Position numbers and translations under genes: made by a program. From Bacilli bacterium (GTDB lineage Bacteria > Bacillota_I > Bacilli_A > RFN20 > CAG-449), in assembly GCA_900755065.1 (NCBI GenBank), contig CAAEFC010000010.1, positions 1-18,841 of the forward strand: DNA of 18,841 bases. Direction: 5' to 3'. A model generated the notes under the pieces. That model ran no database searches and had not been told where the DNA came from. It worked only from the letters and a program-made list of their open reading frames with translations. This document shows, piece after piece, positions 1-7,393 of this stretch. The first letter of the stretch is position 1, and each line of letters opens with the position of its first letter.

Positions 1-1172
1 ACAACAAACCGAAGAACAAATTCGTCGCCGGATTCATCGGCACGCCGCAGATGAACTTCTTCGACGTAACCCTGAAACGCGACGGGGAGCATCTCGTCGT
101 TACGTTCGAGGACGGAAGCGAAATCCGTTTTCTCCGATCTTCGTTCCTGAAACTCGACGTTTCCTATCTGGACGGCATTCAAAAAGCGGTGCTGGGCGTT
201 CGTCCCGACCGTCTCCGGATTGCGGAAAGCGGTCTTGCCGCGACGATCGTCAATATCGAACGGCTGGGAAACGAAACGCTTCTCTATCTGAACGCCGCTT
301 CTTCCGGCTCGTCTTCCGTCGCGGTGAAAGTACCGGCGGATTTCTCCGGTTCGGTCGGAGACCGCGTACATCTTGTCTTCGACGCGGATTCGGTTCACTT
401 GTTCGATCGGGAAAGCGAACGGTCGTTACTCAACGAAATTCCGCTTTTCTCCCGGATAACCGGCGAAATCAAAGGAAGCCGGCTGTTGCTTTTCGGAAAC
501 GAAACGCCGTTGCCGCCGCGATATCGGGGACTTTCCGGACCGATCCGCCTTTCGATCCCGCCGGAAAGTTACCGGAAAGGCGACGATTACCGATTGAAAG
601 TGCTGGCTGAGGAAGCAATCGGAAAGGACGAAGTTCTTTTGACTTTGGACAACGACGGCGACCCGTTTTTTCTCCGCGTCGAAAAAGATACGGAAATCGG
701 GCCTTCTTTTGCGTTCAGTCTCCGTTACGATCGGATCGCACTTGAAGACGAGAAGGGAGCCTCCGGAATCGAACCGATGCCGGAAAAGCAATCGTTGCAG
801 GGAAAAATCGAAGAGGAAAAAGTTGTGGAAGGCGGACGGAAGTATCGGACATATTTCTACGCATTCGGCGCGGAACAAATACCGGCTTCGTTGAATAAGG
901 TGATCAAAATCCACCAGATGATGGGGAAAAAATTTAAAAAAGAAAAATTTCGCTTTGAAATTCCGACTTCGGCGATCGCACTGAGCGAAGAAGGAATTCC
1001 GGCAACGGTGAAAGAGGTCTTCGATTACGGCGACAGGAACTATCTGAAAGTAAGCCTGAACGGAATTGACCTTTTCGTCATCGGCGAAGCGACGGTCGGG
1101 GAGACCGTGCGGCTATGTTTCGACAGTCAGGCGATCGATATTTACAATCAGGAGGAAGTTCGTTTATGCTGA
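1..1172 (+). CDS. Sugar ABC transporter ATPase, MsmK/UgpC-like, C-terminal part (5' end outside window)
   Basis: Partial gene; the frame is open from base 3 and the start lies upstream. The first residues, NKFVAGFIGTPQMNFF, are the characteristic join between the nucleotide-binding domain and the TOBE region of MsmK/UgpC/MalK ATPases, which energise uptake of oligosaccharides and sit on the cytoplasmic face of the transporter. About 390 residues follow this motif, whereas family members usually have roughly 120-150. The tail looks like repeated TOBE/OB folds: a copy around bases 200-420 (GVRPDRLRIAE, then VGDRVHLVFD) resembles one at bases 980-1160 (VGETVRLCFD), with a less clear middle unit. 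The stop overlaps the start of the GH16 gene by 7 bases, so the two are translationally coupled. This links the transporter to glucan degradation. The family call is firm; the substrate (a beta-glucan oligosaccharide) is inferred from neighbours. Confidence 0.85.
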   Translation, partial: NKPKNKFVAGFIGTPQMNFFDVTLKRDGEHLVVTFEDGSEIRFLRSSFLKLDVSYLDGIQKAVLGVRPDRLRIAESGLAATIVNIERLGNETLLYLNAASSGSSSVAVKVPADFSGSVGDRVHLVFDADSVHLFDRESERSLLNEIPLFSRITGEIKGSRLLLFGNETPLPPRYRGLSGPIRLSIPPESYRKGDDYRLKVLAEEAIGKDEVLLTLDNDGDPFFLRVEKDTEIGPSFAFSLRYDRIALEDEKGASGIEPMPEKQSLQGKIEEEKVVEGGRKYRTYFYAFGAEQIPASLNKVIKIHQMMGKKFKKEKFRFEIPTSAIALSEEGIPATVKEVFDYGDRNYLKVSLNGIDLFVIGEATVGETVRLCFDSQAIDIYNQEEVRLC

Positions 1173-2629
1173 AATCGACCAAAATTCCGCTTCTTTTAGG
1201 CGGATTCCTTCTTTCCGCCTTTTCCGGCTGTTCGTTGGGTTCGTCTGGTTCGGGTCAGCCGGTTTCTTCGGAAAACGGTCTTTCCGAAAGTCCGTCAAGT
1301 TCTTCGGAAAAAAAGGATGATTCTTCCGTTCGATCGGAAGAATCGTCGGAAACGCATTCTTCTTTCGCTTCTTCGGAAGAGGGCAATCCGGAAGAAGTCG
1401 ATCTTCTCGTCGATGTTCCGATGTCTTCGTGGGAATGTTGGAGTCAGGAAACCGAAGGCGACGGGTGGTATACGATTTCGGATCGTTCGATCATCGCGAC
1501 TTTTGCCAATTCGACCGATTCCATCGCATATTGGTCTACGCAGATCAAATATTCTGCCTTGAAACTGGTCGCGGGAGAAACGTATACGTTTCATCTTTCG
1601 ATCGTTTCGAGCCTTTCGCGGAAAGTCGAAATCCTGTTGCAGGATTTTACCAACGGGAATTACGGCGAAGCCTACATCACCGACGTGATCGCGTTGACCG
1701 CCGGGGAAACTTACGACTATACGGTGAAATTCACGCCGGAAACCTCTGTGACCTGTTTGTTCGGTCTGATGCTGGGGGCAGTCGACGGGAACGTGTATCC
1801 GGAAACGCACACGGTGGAGATGAAGAACGCGGAAGTCTGGGGGATTTCCTCCGCACGGCCGGAACCGGTGCTTCCCGATGAGGTAGACGACGAAGTTCCT
1901 CCTTCGATCACGATCGGCGAACGGACGTACGATCTGTATTGGTCGGACGAATTTTCGGGCGACGCTTTAAATTCGTCTTACTGGACGTATGACGTCGGAA
2001 CCGGATCGAACGGGTGGGGGAATAACGAGAAACAGTACTATACGCAAGGAGAAAACCTCGACGTTTCCAACGGGGTTTTGAATATCACCGCGCGCAAGGA
2101 GAACCGGAACGGGTGTGCCTATACCTCTTCGCGGATCAAGACGCTCGACAAAGTGCATTTCACGTACGGATATGTGGAAGCGCGGATCAAGGCGCCGCTT
2201 TTTTCCGGCGCGTGGCCGGCGTTCTGGATGTTAGGAAACAACATCGAAACGCGAAGTTGGCCCTTCTGCGGGGAAATCGACATTTACGAATCGGTCAATC
2301 TGGAAAACATCGCCTATGCGACCTGTCATTGGAACAGCGCCGGATCGGGCGGAAGTTATTCGCCAACCAGTTACGGCCTTTCCGTGTCTACTTCTTCGCG
2401 CGAAGAATGGCACCGCTACTCGATCCTCTGGACCGAACAATCGATCATCGCTTATCTCGACGGATCGGCGTTCTACGAAATCGACATCACGCCGGAGAAT
2501 CTGGATTGCTTTCATCAGGATTTTTTCATTCTGTTCGATCTCGCGGTCGGCGGAAACTGGCCGGGATTCGATATCGCTTTGGACGACGAAGCGACGATGT
2601 CGGTTGATTACGTCCGCGTTTATCGTTAA
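1166..2629 (+). CDS. GH16 family endo-beta-glucanase (laminarinase type), lipoprotein with N-terminal CBM-like domain
   Basis: 487 residues from ATG 1166. This start is chosen because AGGAGG lies 10 bases upstream and a lipoprotein signal follows at once (LSAFSGC, lipid-accepting Cys22). Residues about 27-75 are a Ser/Glu-rich linker. Residues about 80-225 look like a beta-sandwich carbohydrate-binding module of the CBM4/CBM22 kind. Residues 255-487 are the GH16 catalytic domain, with the opening YWSDEFSG, the GSNGWGNNE block, and the catalytic GEIDIYES with E370, D372 and E375. The ExDxxE form is the bulge-containing motif typical of laminarinases (endo-1,3-beta-glucanases). The end, SVDYVRVYR, is a normal GH16 terminus. 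The enzyme probably works on the outer face of the membrane, cutting beta-1,3-glucan to oligosaccharides for the ABC transporter encoded just upstream. Exact linkage specificity is inferred from the motif only. Confidence 0.93.
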   Translation: MLKSTKIPLLLGGFLLSAFSGCSLGSSGSGQPVSSENGLSESPSSSSEKKDDSSVRSEESSETHSSFASSEEGNPEEVDLLVDVPMSSWECWSQETEGDGWYTISDRSIIATFANSTDSIAYWSTQIKYSALKLVAGETYTFHLSIVSSLSRKVEILLQDFTNGNYGEAYITDVIALTAGETYDYTVKFTPETSVTCLFGLMLGAVDGNVYPETHTVEMKNAEVWGISSARPEPVLPDEVDDEVPPSITIGERTYDLYWSDEFSGDALNSSYWTYDVGTGSNGWGNNEKQYYTQGENLDVSNGVLNITARKENRNGCAYTSSRIKTLDKVHFTYGYVEARIKAPLFSGAWPAFWMLGNNIETRSWPFCGEIDIYESVNLENIAYATCHWNSAGSGGSYSPTSYGLSVSTSSREEWHRYSILWTEQSIIAYLDGSAFYEIDITPENLDCFHQDFFILFDLAVGGNWPGFDIALDDEATMSVDYVRVYR

Positions 2630-2632
2630 AAT
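2604..2632 (+). promoter_or_regulatory. Candidate internal promoter, possibly giving a leaderless transcript
   Basis: TTGATT (2604-2609), 17-base spacer, TAAAAT (2627-2632). A start 7 bases beyond the -10 box would fall on the A of ATG 2639, and no Shine-Dalgarno is seen before that ATG. It overlaps the end of the GH16 gene. The GTTAAAATAG context is shared with other promoters in the window. Confidence 0.45.
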
Positions 2633-2638
2633 AGAAGT

Positions 2639-3124
2639 ATGAAAAGAATTTTTGTCGACGCGAAACGGGTAACGATCTATCGGAAAAAGAGGCGCAATGC
2701 GTATCTTTTTTCAGGCTTCCTGTCGGTTTTGTATGTCGGTTTACTGGGAATATCGCTTGGCTTTGCTTCGCTAAAAAACCGGACGGTTCTCTGGCTTTCC
2801 ATGGCGCTTTTCAGCACGGTCGTGCTTGCGCTCGTGCTGTATTCGATCACCATGATCGGAAAGCCGCTATCCGGTTTGATCCGCCGCTATTCCGATGCGC
2901 TGGCATACCCGCCCGTCAAGGTGAAAGGCACGGTTCTTTCCGTGCGGACGGTTATCGAGCGGAACGTCGAATTGGACGAAATCACGCTTTCGGGAGAGGG
3001 GGAAATGCCGATTCTGTTCGTTGAAAGCGGCGAGTTCCCTGCTGATGTCGTGGGAAAAACGGGCGTATTCGAGGTTTACGATCGTCTGATTCTTTCCTTT
3101 TCGGAGGAAAACGGAGATGAATAA
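2639..3124 (+). CDS. Unrecognised membrane protein with two TM segments and a cytoplasmic beta-rich tail
   Basis: 161 residues; I do not recognise the family. A basic N-terminus (residues 1-20) is followed by two hydrophobic segments (about 20-43 and 47-70). By the positive-inside rule both ends are cytoplasmic. Residues 80-161 are soluble and rich in alternating V/I/L, suggesting a small beta domain. The gene starts 9 bases after the GH16 stop and overlaps the next gene by 8 bases, so it is probably part of the glucan operon. No ribosome site is visible before ATG 2639. Either it is read by re-initiation from the GH16 gene, or it comes from the promoter-like sequence that would start transcription on the ATG itself. 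A role in regulating or assembling the transporter is possible, but nothing in the sequence shows it. Confidence 0.75.
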   Translation: MKRIFVDAKRVTIYRKKRRNAYLFSGFLSVLYVGLLGISLGFASLKNRTVLWLSMALFSTVVLALVLYSITMIGKPLSGLIRRYSDALAYPPVKVKGTVLSVRTVIERNVELDEITLSGEGEMPILFVESGEFPADVVGKTGVFEVYDRLILSFSEENGDE

Positions 3125-3782
3125 GATCGTCGACCGGCGGAAAGCGCGGCATTTTCTGATCGATTACGGATCCGTTCTTCTCATCGGCGCGGTGATCCTT
3201 TTTCTTCTGCTCTGGGAGGCTTTTCACTTTGTCACACGCGCGGTCAGAGAAGAAAAACTCCGCTTCTTTCTCGGTGTCTACGATACGTCTGAGATCGGAT
3301 TGGATCGGGATCTTTTAATGGAATTCGCGGATTCCGGACTGCGGGAAGTGGAGTTTCATGCGTATGCGCCGGATTCGAGCCGATACTCGACCTATTTTTA
3401 TTCGATCAGCGCAAATTGCGATTTTATCGTTCTCAAAGAAAAAGATCTGATGCTCCTGGACGAAGATGTCGGCTTCTATTTCCGCGCGCTGAACGCGAAT
3501 CTTCTGGCTTCGCTGTGTCCTCCGGAGGTCGATCCGGATTTGTACGTTTACGGGGAAAATCCGTTCGGAATCAAGATTTACGATGATCGGAATCCGGATT
3601 ACAACCGACGGTTGGATTTTTCTTCGTGGCTGACTTTTACGAAATCGGGAAATGAGGCGTACGACGATTGCTTTTATCTTCTGATCGGCGAGAAAAGCCC
3701 GTATTTCGTTTCGGATTCGGATTTGGGCGTTCAGGCGGGACAATACCTGATCGAACGGTTTTATCGGGAGGAAGAAGCATGA
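3117..3782 (+). CDS. Unrecognised membrane-anchored extracytoplasmic protein
   Basis: 221 residues; family not recognised. A basic N-terminus (KIVDRRKAR) precedes one TM segment at about residues 18-42, so the remaining roughly 180 residues should face outside. That domain is acidic and aromatic-rich (many D, Y and F) and has no cysteine cluster or catalytic motif I can name. It overlaps the preceding gene by 8 bases and the following YesL-like gene by 4 (ATGA), so the three are translationally coupled. The position between a GH16 glucanase and a YesL-like protein suggests a role at the cell surface in glucan use, but this is context only. Confidence 0.8.
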   Translation: MNKIVDRRKARHFLIDYGSVLLIGAVILFLLLWEAFHFVTRAVREEKLRFFLGVYDTSEIGLDRDLLMEFADSGLREVEFHAYAPDSSRYSTYFYSISANCDFIVLKEKDLMLLDEDVGFYFRALNANLLASLCPPEVDPDLYVYGENPFGIKIYDDRNPDYNRRLDFSSWLTFTKSGNEAYDDCFYLLIGEKSPYFVSDSDLGVQAGQYLIERFYREEEA

Positions 3783-4588
3783 AAAAGACCTATCGGCTGC
3801 CGTCGAATCGGAAAGAGTTGTTCTTCGATCTGATGAAAAACCGTTTTTTCACGTTGGTTTCACTCGACATCATGACGTTTTTCTTTCTTCTTCCCGCCGT
3901 CCTTTTCATCTTCTATGCCGACAATATCGTTCTGTCCGACGAAAACGCGACCAGCGTCGTGCTGACATCGATCGTCTGGGGGATCATGGTTCCGTTGATC
4001 GGCGTAGCCGGACTCGGCTTTTCCGGGCTTTTTTATACCGTCAAAAAACTGGTCTGGAACGAGGGAACGCTGGCATTCGGCGATTTTCTGGAAGGCGTCA
4101 GAAAAAACGGGAAACGCTTTTTCTTGTATTTTCTGCTTTTGGGTATCAGTTTTTTCCTGCTCAACGTCTCTTCCGCGGCTCTGTCTTCGCTGAACGACCT
4201 GCACTGGGCAATCAAGGGCGTCTGTCTGGGGTTCATGATCCTGCAACTTCTCTTTCTCCTCATGCTTTTGATGTACGTGCTTCCGGGGGAAATTCTGTAT
4301 ACCAATCGGATCCGGACCCACTTTTCCAACGCGGCGAAGTTTCTGACCGGCACGTTCTTCCGCTCTGCGGGCATCTTTCTTCTCAGCGTTTTTCTCTATG
4401 TTCCGCTGTTCTTCGATTTCGTTCCGATCGTTCAATACGTTTTTCTTGCGACAGCCGCGCTTTTTTCTTTCAGTTACACCGCCTTGCTTTGGACGCTGAA
4501 CGCGCACGGAATCTTCGATCGGACGGTCAACCGGAATTATCCGGAAATCGTCGGAAAAGGACTGTATCCGACCGATAAAAGCAGATAA
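3779..4588 (+). CDS. DUF624/YesL-like multi-pass membrane protein
   Basis: 269 residues from ATG 3779, chosen because GGGAGG lies 7 bases upstream and the ATG overlaps the previous stop; the frame extends further upstream but only over the previous gene. There are about six hydrophobic segments (near residues 20-45, 55-90, 112-135, 150-175, 205-225 and 230-250). The arrangement LPAVLF...GFSGLFYTVKKLVWNEGTLAFGDFLEGVRKN closely follows the YesL (DUF624) pattern, in which a Phe-rich first helix is followed by a second helix ending in a charged loop with the D-F-x-x-x-x-K element. YesL-like proteins are usually found beside carbohydrate ABC transporters in Bacillota. Their molecular role is not settled. 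It is the last structural gene before the regulator. Confidence 0.7.
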   Translation: MKKTYRLPSNRKELFFDLMKNRFFTLVSLDIMTFFFLLPAVLFIFYADNIVLSDENATSVVLTSIVWGIMVPLIGVAGLGFSGLFYTVKKLVWNEGTLAFGDFLEGVRKNGKRFFLYFLLLGISFFLLNVSSAALSSLNDLHWAIKGVCLGFMILQLLFLLMLLMYVLPGEILYTNRIRTHFSNAAKFLTGTFFRSAGIFLLSVFLYVPLFFDFVPIVQYVFLATAALFSFSYTALLWTLNAHGIFDRTVNRNYPEIVGKGLYPTDKSR

Positions 4589-4601
4589 ATCGCTTGAAGG
4601 A

Positions 4602-4630
4602 TTGAATTTCTTTCTTTTTCCGTTTAAAAT
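4602..4630 (+). promoter_or_regulatory. Promoter of the LacI-family regulator gene
   Basis: TTGAAT (4602-4607), 17-base spacer, TAAAAT (4625-4630). It lies 23 bases before the ATG at 4654, with GGAGG at 4642-4646. The TTTAAAATAG context is shared with three other promoters in the window. Confidence 0.7.
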
Positions 4631-4653
4631 AGAAACATTGTCGGAGGAAGCGT

Positions 4654-5676
4654 ATGATCACCATTTATGACATTGCCAAATACTGCAACGTCGCCCCGGG
4701 AACGGTCTCCAAAGTTATCAACAATTACCCGAATGTATCCGAGAAAACCAAAGAAAAGGTACTGAAAGCCCTCGACGAACTGCACTATCTTCCAAATACG
4801 CTGGCAAAGAGTCTCGGCAGCGGGAAATCGTATAACGTCGGCGTTCTGATGTATACGGGGGAGGGTACTCCGTTTTTTAAGCAGAATCTGTTCATCGATA
4901 TTCTGGAAAGCATCCGTCATTATCTGGAAAGCCAGAATTACGATCTGTTACTCGTCAGCAAGAACGTGGCCGGAAAGTCGGAGACATATCTCGATCATTG
5001 TTATGCGCGGTATATCGACGGTCTGGTTCTTTTCGGGGATTTTACCAGTCCGGCGATGCAGGATCTGATCCGATCGGACATTCCGACCGTCGGGTTCGAT
5101 TACGTCGGTAACGCGATTTCGGGCGTCTTTTCCGACAATTACGAAAAGATGACCTTGCTCATCGAACACCTCATCGAACTGGGACACCGCGACATCATCT
5201 TCATTCACGGCGAGGATAACGAAATCACCAAAGCCCGGATCAAGGCCTTTCAGGATACCTTAGTCCGTCATCGGATCGGTTTTGACCCGGCAATGCTCGT
5301 ACAGGGGCAGTATTGCGACATCAACGGCATGCACGATAAAACGCTGGAAATTCTTTCGCGTCCGCATCGACCGACGGCGATCATGTACCCGGACGATTAC
5401 GCGGCGATCGGAGGAAAGAACGCGGCGTACGAACTGAATCTGTCCGTCCCCGTCGATCTCTCGATCACCGGATTCGACGGAATCACGATCGGACAGGTCG
5501 AACGCCCGAAACTGACGACGATCCGACAGGATACGCAGAAAATCGGGGAAGCGCTGGCGAAAAAACTGCTCGGAATCATCACCAAAGAGAACGCCGGACA
5601 GGAACTCATCTGCGTGGAAGGCGAATTCATCGTCGGGGAAACGACCTGGTTTCCGACGACCCGTCGCGAGGGATAG
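4654..5676 (+). CDS. LacI-family transcriptional regulator
   Basis: 340 residues, full family length. The N-terminal helix-turn-helix is clear (residues 3-25, TIYDIAKYCNVAPGTVSKVI), followed by the hinge region YLPNTLAKSL (46-54) that inserts a residue into the minor groove of the operator centre. Residues 60-335 form the periplasmic-binding-protein-like sensor domain, with VGVLMYTGEG, the D-G-L-V-L-F segment and the late ITGFDGITIG motif. It has its own promoter and a good GGAGG 7 bases before the ATG. It is expected to sense a beta-glucan oligosaccharide and to control the GH16 genes on both sides. A palindrome of LacI type lies in the leader of the convergent GH16 gene at 7246-7261, which supports this. 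Ligand and targets are inferred. Confidence 0.93.
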   Translation: MITIYDIAKYCNVAPGTVSKVINNYPNVSEKTKEKVLKALDELHYLPNTLAKSLGSGKSYNVGVLMYTGEGTPFFKQNLFIDILESIRHYLESQNYDLLLVSKNVAGKSETYLDHCYARYIDGLVLFGDFTSPAMQDLIRSDIPTVGFDYVGNAISGVFSDNYEKMTLLIEHLIELGHRDIIFIHGEDNEITKARIKAFQDTLVRHRIGFDPAMLVQGQYCDINGMHDKTLEILSRPHRPTAIMYPDDYAAIGGKNAAYELNLSVPVDLSITGFDGITIGQVERPKLTTIRQDTQKIGEALAKKLLGIITKENAGQELICVEGEFIVGETTWFPTTRREG

Positions 5677-5681
5677 AGGCG

Positions 5682-5706
5682 AATCGGACAGCGTCCGATT
5701 TTTTTT
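5682..5706 (+). terminator. Rho-independent terminator after the LacI gene
   Basis: A perfect 8-base stem AATCGGAC / GTCCGATT with a 3-base loop (AGC), followed by a run of T to 5706. It lies 5 bases after the stop codon on the plus strand. Confidence 0.92.
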
Positions 5707-5741
5707 CGCCGAAAATTCATCTCGTATATAGGAAAAACGCG

Positions 5742-5768
5742 AAAAAAAGCCCTCTTTGAAGAGAGGGC
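5742..5768 (-). terminator. Rho-independent terminator after the second GH16 gene
   Basis: Stem GCCCTCT (5749-5755) / AGAGGGC (5762-5768) with a 6-base loop. Read on the minus strand it is followed by seven T (5748-5742). It lies 17 bases beyond the stop of the GH16 gene and, with the terminator at 5682-5706, separates the convergent units. Confidence 0.92.
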
Positions 5769-5785
5769 AAAAGGATCGTTCAATG

Positions 5786-7231
5786 CTACAAGCCCCGATA
5801 GAGAAGCGAGGCGTTGTCGTAAAGAACGCTTCCGTTTTCGCTGGTCAGATAGATGCGGAGTTCGTAACTGTTTTTCGGCATCGTCAAGGCTCTCGTATAG
5901 GTTGCATAGGTCGTGGATTCGACGGGAATTCTTTCGCTTGAAATCAATCTTCCGTTGGACTGATAGTAGAAGATTTCGATGTTTCCGCGGGATTCGTCGT
6001 CGAGAAGGCGGGCATCGACGGAAAGTTCGTAACCGAAGTTTTCGTACGCGTCGGTGATCCGCTGAAAGACGTATTCGCCGTATTCCGCATCGGCGGTTTC
6101 CTCCCCTGCGGTCAGTTTCAGCGCAAACGCGCCTTCTTTGGCGAGGGAATCGAAAGAAAGCGATCCTTTGGAAGACGAATCTTCTTTCCAGCCGAAATAG
6201 GAGTGATCGCGCCGGTTCGTCGCGGTTTTTTCAAAAGATCCGTTGGACAGTTTGTTGACGACAGGCGTTTCCGTCAAGGTCGGAATGTCCAGATCGTCCG
6301 GATTGTTTTTCGTATACGGCGCGTTGTAGTTCTTGTTGGTGTAATACTGGCTCGCAATGTCGAAAGCCGTATAGGATACGGAGTCGACGATCATATAGTC
6401 TTCTTCAAAAGCAGGATCTCCGGGCCACGCCGGCGGAAACCAGACGCCGATCCAAAGCGGCATATTGGTCGTCGGGATCACGGCGGCGTCTTCTTCGTAG
6501 ACGGAGCAGAGATAATGTCCGTCGACGAACCAGTCGATCCGTCCGAATCCGGTATTCAGGAAATTGGTGTACCAGTCGAACGTATAGGTGTGGAATTCTC
6601 CGTCGTTGAAGTAAAAATAGGACGAATTGTCGATCTTTTGGGAGAGCGTGTTGTAATGGGTCGTCCACGACGTGTACATGCCGTGTTTGTAGTGGGTTCC
6701 GTCGTCGGCCGTCGCGCCGATTTCGATGTCGATCTCATTCTGGGAAGTGGCTTCGTTGCCCGTCGCCGTCGCGTAAGTCCACATCGTGGAAACGGCTCCT
6801 TCGCGGGGAAGTACCTTCATCCGGATTTCGTATCGGCCCGTGCCGAGATTGTTTCTGGAAAGAATGCACGCGCCTTCCGGCGTCGCGTTTTCATCGAAGT
6901 ACATGCCTTTTCCTTTCAAGGCGAGGTAAGTTTCATCTCCATCCCGGATATAGGAAAGATTGCGGGACTGAACGCCGCCATGCTCATAACCGCTGACGGT
7001 ATTGTGCCAGGCGCCGTCCAGCGCATACCAGAGCGAAGCGTCCAGGCCTCCGGAAAAATCTTCGTCGATATTGAGCGAAGTGTCCGAATCGTAAGCGACT
7101 CTCTCGGTGATTTTGGAGTAGTAAGTATCATCGAAAACAAGATCGTCGATCGTCAGTTTCTTTTCCTGACTTTTGCAGCCGACCAGAGGAAGTAAGAGAA
7201 GAAGTGCCGGGAGAACAGATAATTTTTTCAT
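5786..7231 (-). CDS. GH16 family glycoside hydrolase (lichenase-type motif), lipoprotein with C-terminal CBM-like domain
   Basis: 481 residues from ATG 7231. An in-frame TTG at 7237 touches the AAGGA ribosome site and is therefore rejected. The lipoprotein signal LLPLVGC has Cys19 as lipid anchor. The GH16 domain spans about residues 50-290, with FSGGLDASLW at the start and the catalytic NEIDIEIG motif (E166, D168, E170). ExDxE without the extra residue is the straight-strand form seen in lichenases and xyloglucan enzymes, unlike the ExDxxE of the other GH16 in this window. Residues about 320-481 form a second domain (NGSFE...W opening, aromatic beta-sandwich) resembling CBM4/CBM22 modules. 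The enzyme is expected on the outer membrane face, attacking mixed-linkage or similar beta-glucan. It is monocistronic, with its own strong promoter, an operator-like palindrome and a terminator. Confidence 0.9.
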   Translation of the reverse strand: MKKLSVLPALLLLLPLVGCKSQEKKLTIDDLVFDDTYYSKITERVAYDSDTSLNIDEDFSGGLDASLWYALDGAWHNTVSGYEHGGVQSRNLSYIRDGDETYLALKGKGMYFDENATPEGACILSRNNLGTGRYEIRMKVLPREGAVSTMWTYATATGNEATSQNEIDIEIGATADDGTHYKHGMYTSWTTHYNTLSQKIDNSSYFYFNDGEFHTYTFDWYTNFLNTGFGRIDWFVDGHYLCSVYEEDAAVIPTTNMPLWIGVWFPPAWPGDPAFEEDYMIVDSVSYTAFDIASQYYTNKNYNAPYTKNNPDDLDIPTLTETPVVNKLSNGSFEKTATNRRDHSYFGWKEDSSSKGSLSFDSLAKEGAFALKLTAGEETADAEYGEYVFQRITDAYENFGYELSVDARLLDDESRGNIEIFYYQSNGRLISSERIPVESTTYATYTRALTMPKNSYELRIYLTSENGSVLYDNASLLYRGL

Positions 7232-7245
7232 AGTCAATTCCTTTT

Positions 7246-7261
7246 CGGAAAGCGGTTTCCG
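7246..7261. promoter_or_regulatory. LacI-type operator candidate in the GH16 leader
   Basis: CGGAAAGCGGTTTCCG: 14 of 16 positions are symmetric around a central CG, which is the layout of LacI-family operators (GNAANCGNTTNC). It lies between the -10 box at 7273-7278 and the ribosome site of the GH16 gene, where bound repressor would block transcription. The LacI-family gene at 4654 is the obvious candidate to bind it. Confidence 0.65.
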
Positions 7262-7272
7262 TTTCTGATTCG

Positions 7273-7301
7273 ATTATACCATTTGAACATTTTCGTGTCA
7301 A
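7273..7301 (-). promoter_or_regulatory. Consensus sigma-A promoter of the second GH16 gene
   Basis: On the minus strand TTGACA (7301-7296), a 17-base spacer and TATAAT (7278-7273), with TG one base before the -10 box (extended -10). Both hexamers match consensus fully. An inverted repeat ATTTGA (7281-7286) / TCAAAT (7298-7303) spans the spacer and the -35 box and could be a second regulator site. Confidence 0.9.
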
Positions 7302-7334
7302 ATAAAATGAAAATGAGCGTTCAAATCGAAAGGA

Positions 7335-7362
7335 TTGCGTTCTCGCGGCTTTGGTGTATAAT
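7335..7362 (+). promoter_or_regulatory. Promoter of the unknown exported protein at 7394
   Basis: TTGCGT (7335-7340), 16-base spacer, TATAAT (7357-7362) on the plus strand. Start of transcription near 7369 leaves a leader of about 25 bases containing CGGAGG. Confidence 0.7.
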
Positions 7363-7393
7363 AAAGATTATCCTGATTCGGACGGAGGTATTT

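Noticed and set aside
4571..4600. Weak AAGC / GCTT stem between the YesL-like gene and the LacI gene as a terminator
   Set aside because: The stem is too short and is followed by mixed sequence rather than an immediate T run; read-through into the regulator is possible.
6203..7195. 330-codon plus-strand open frame opposite the second GH16 gene
   Set aside because: It lies antisense to a clear lipoprotein GH16 with its own promoter and terminator. Its composition is Arg/Val-rich low-information sequence caused by codon bias.
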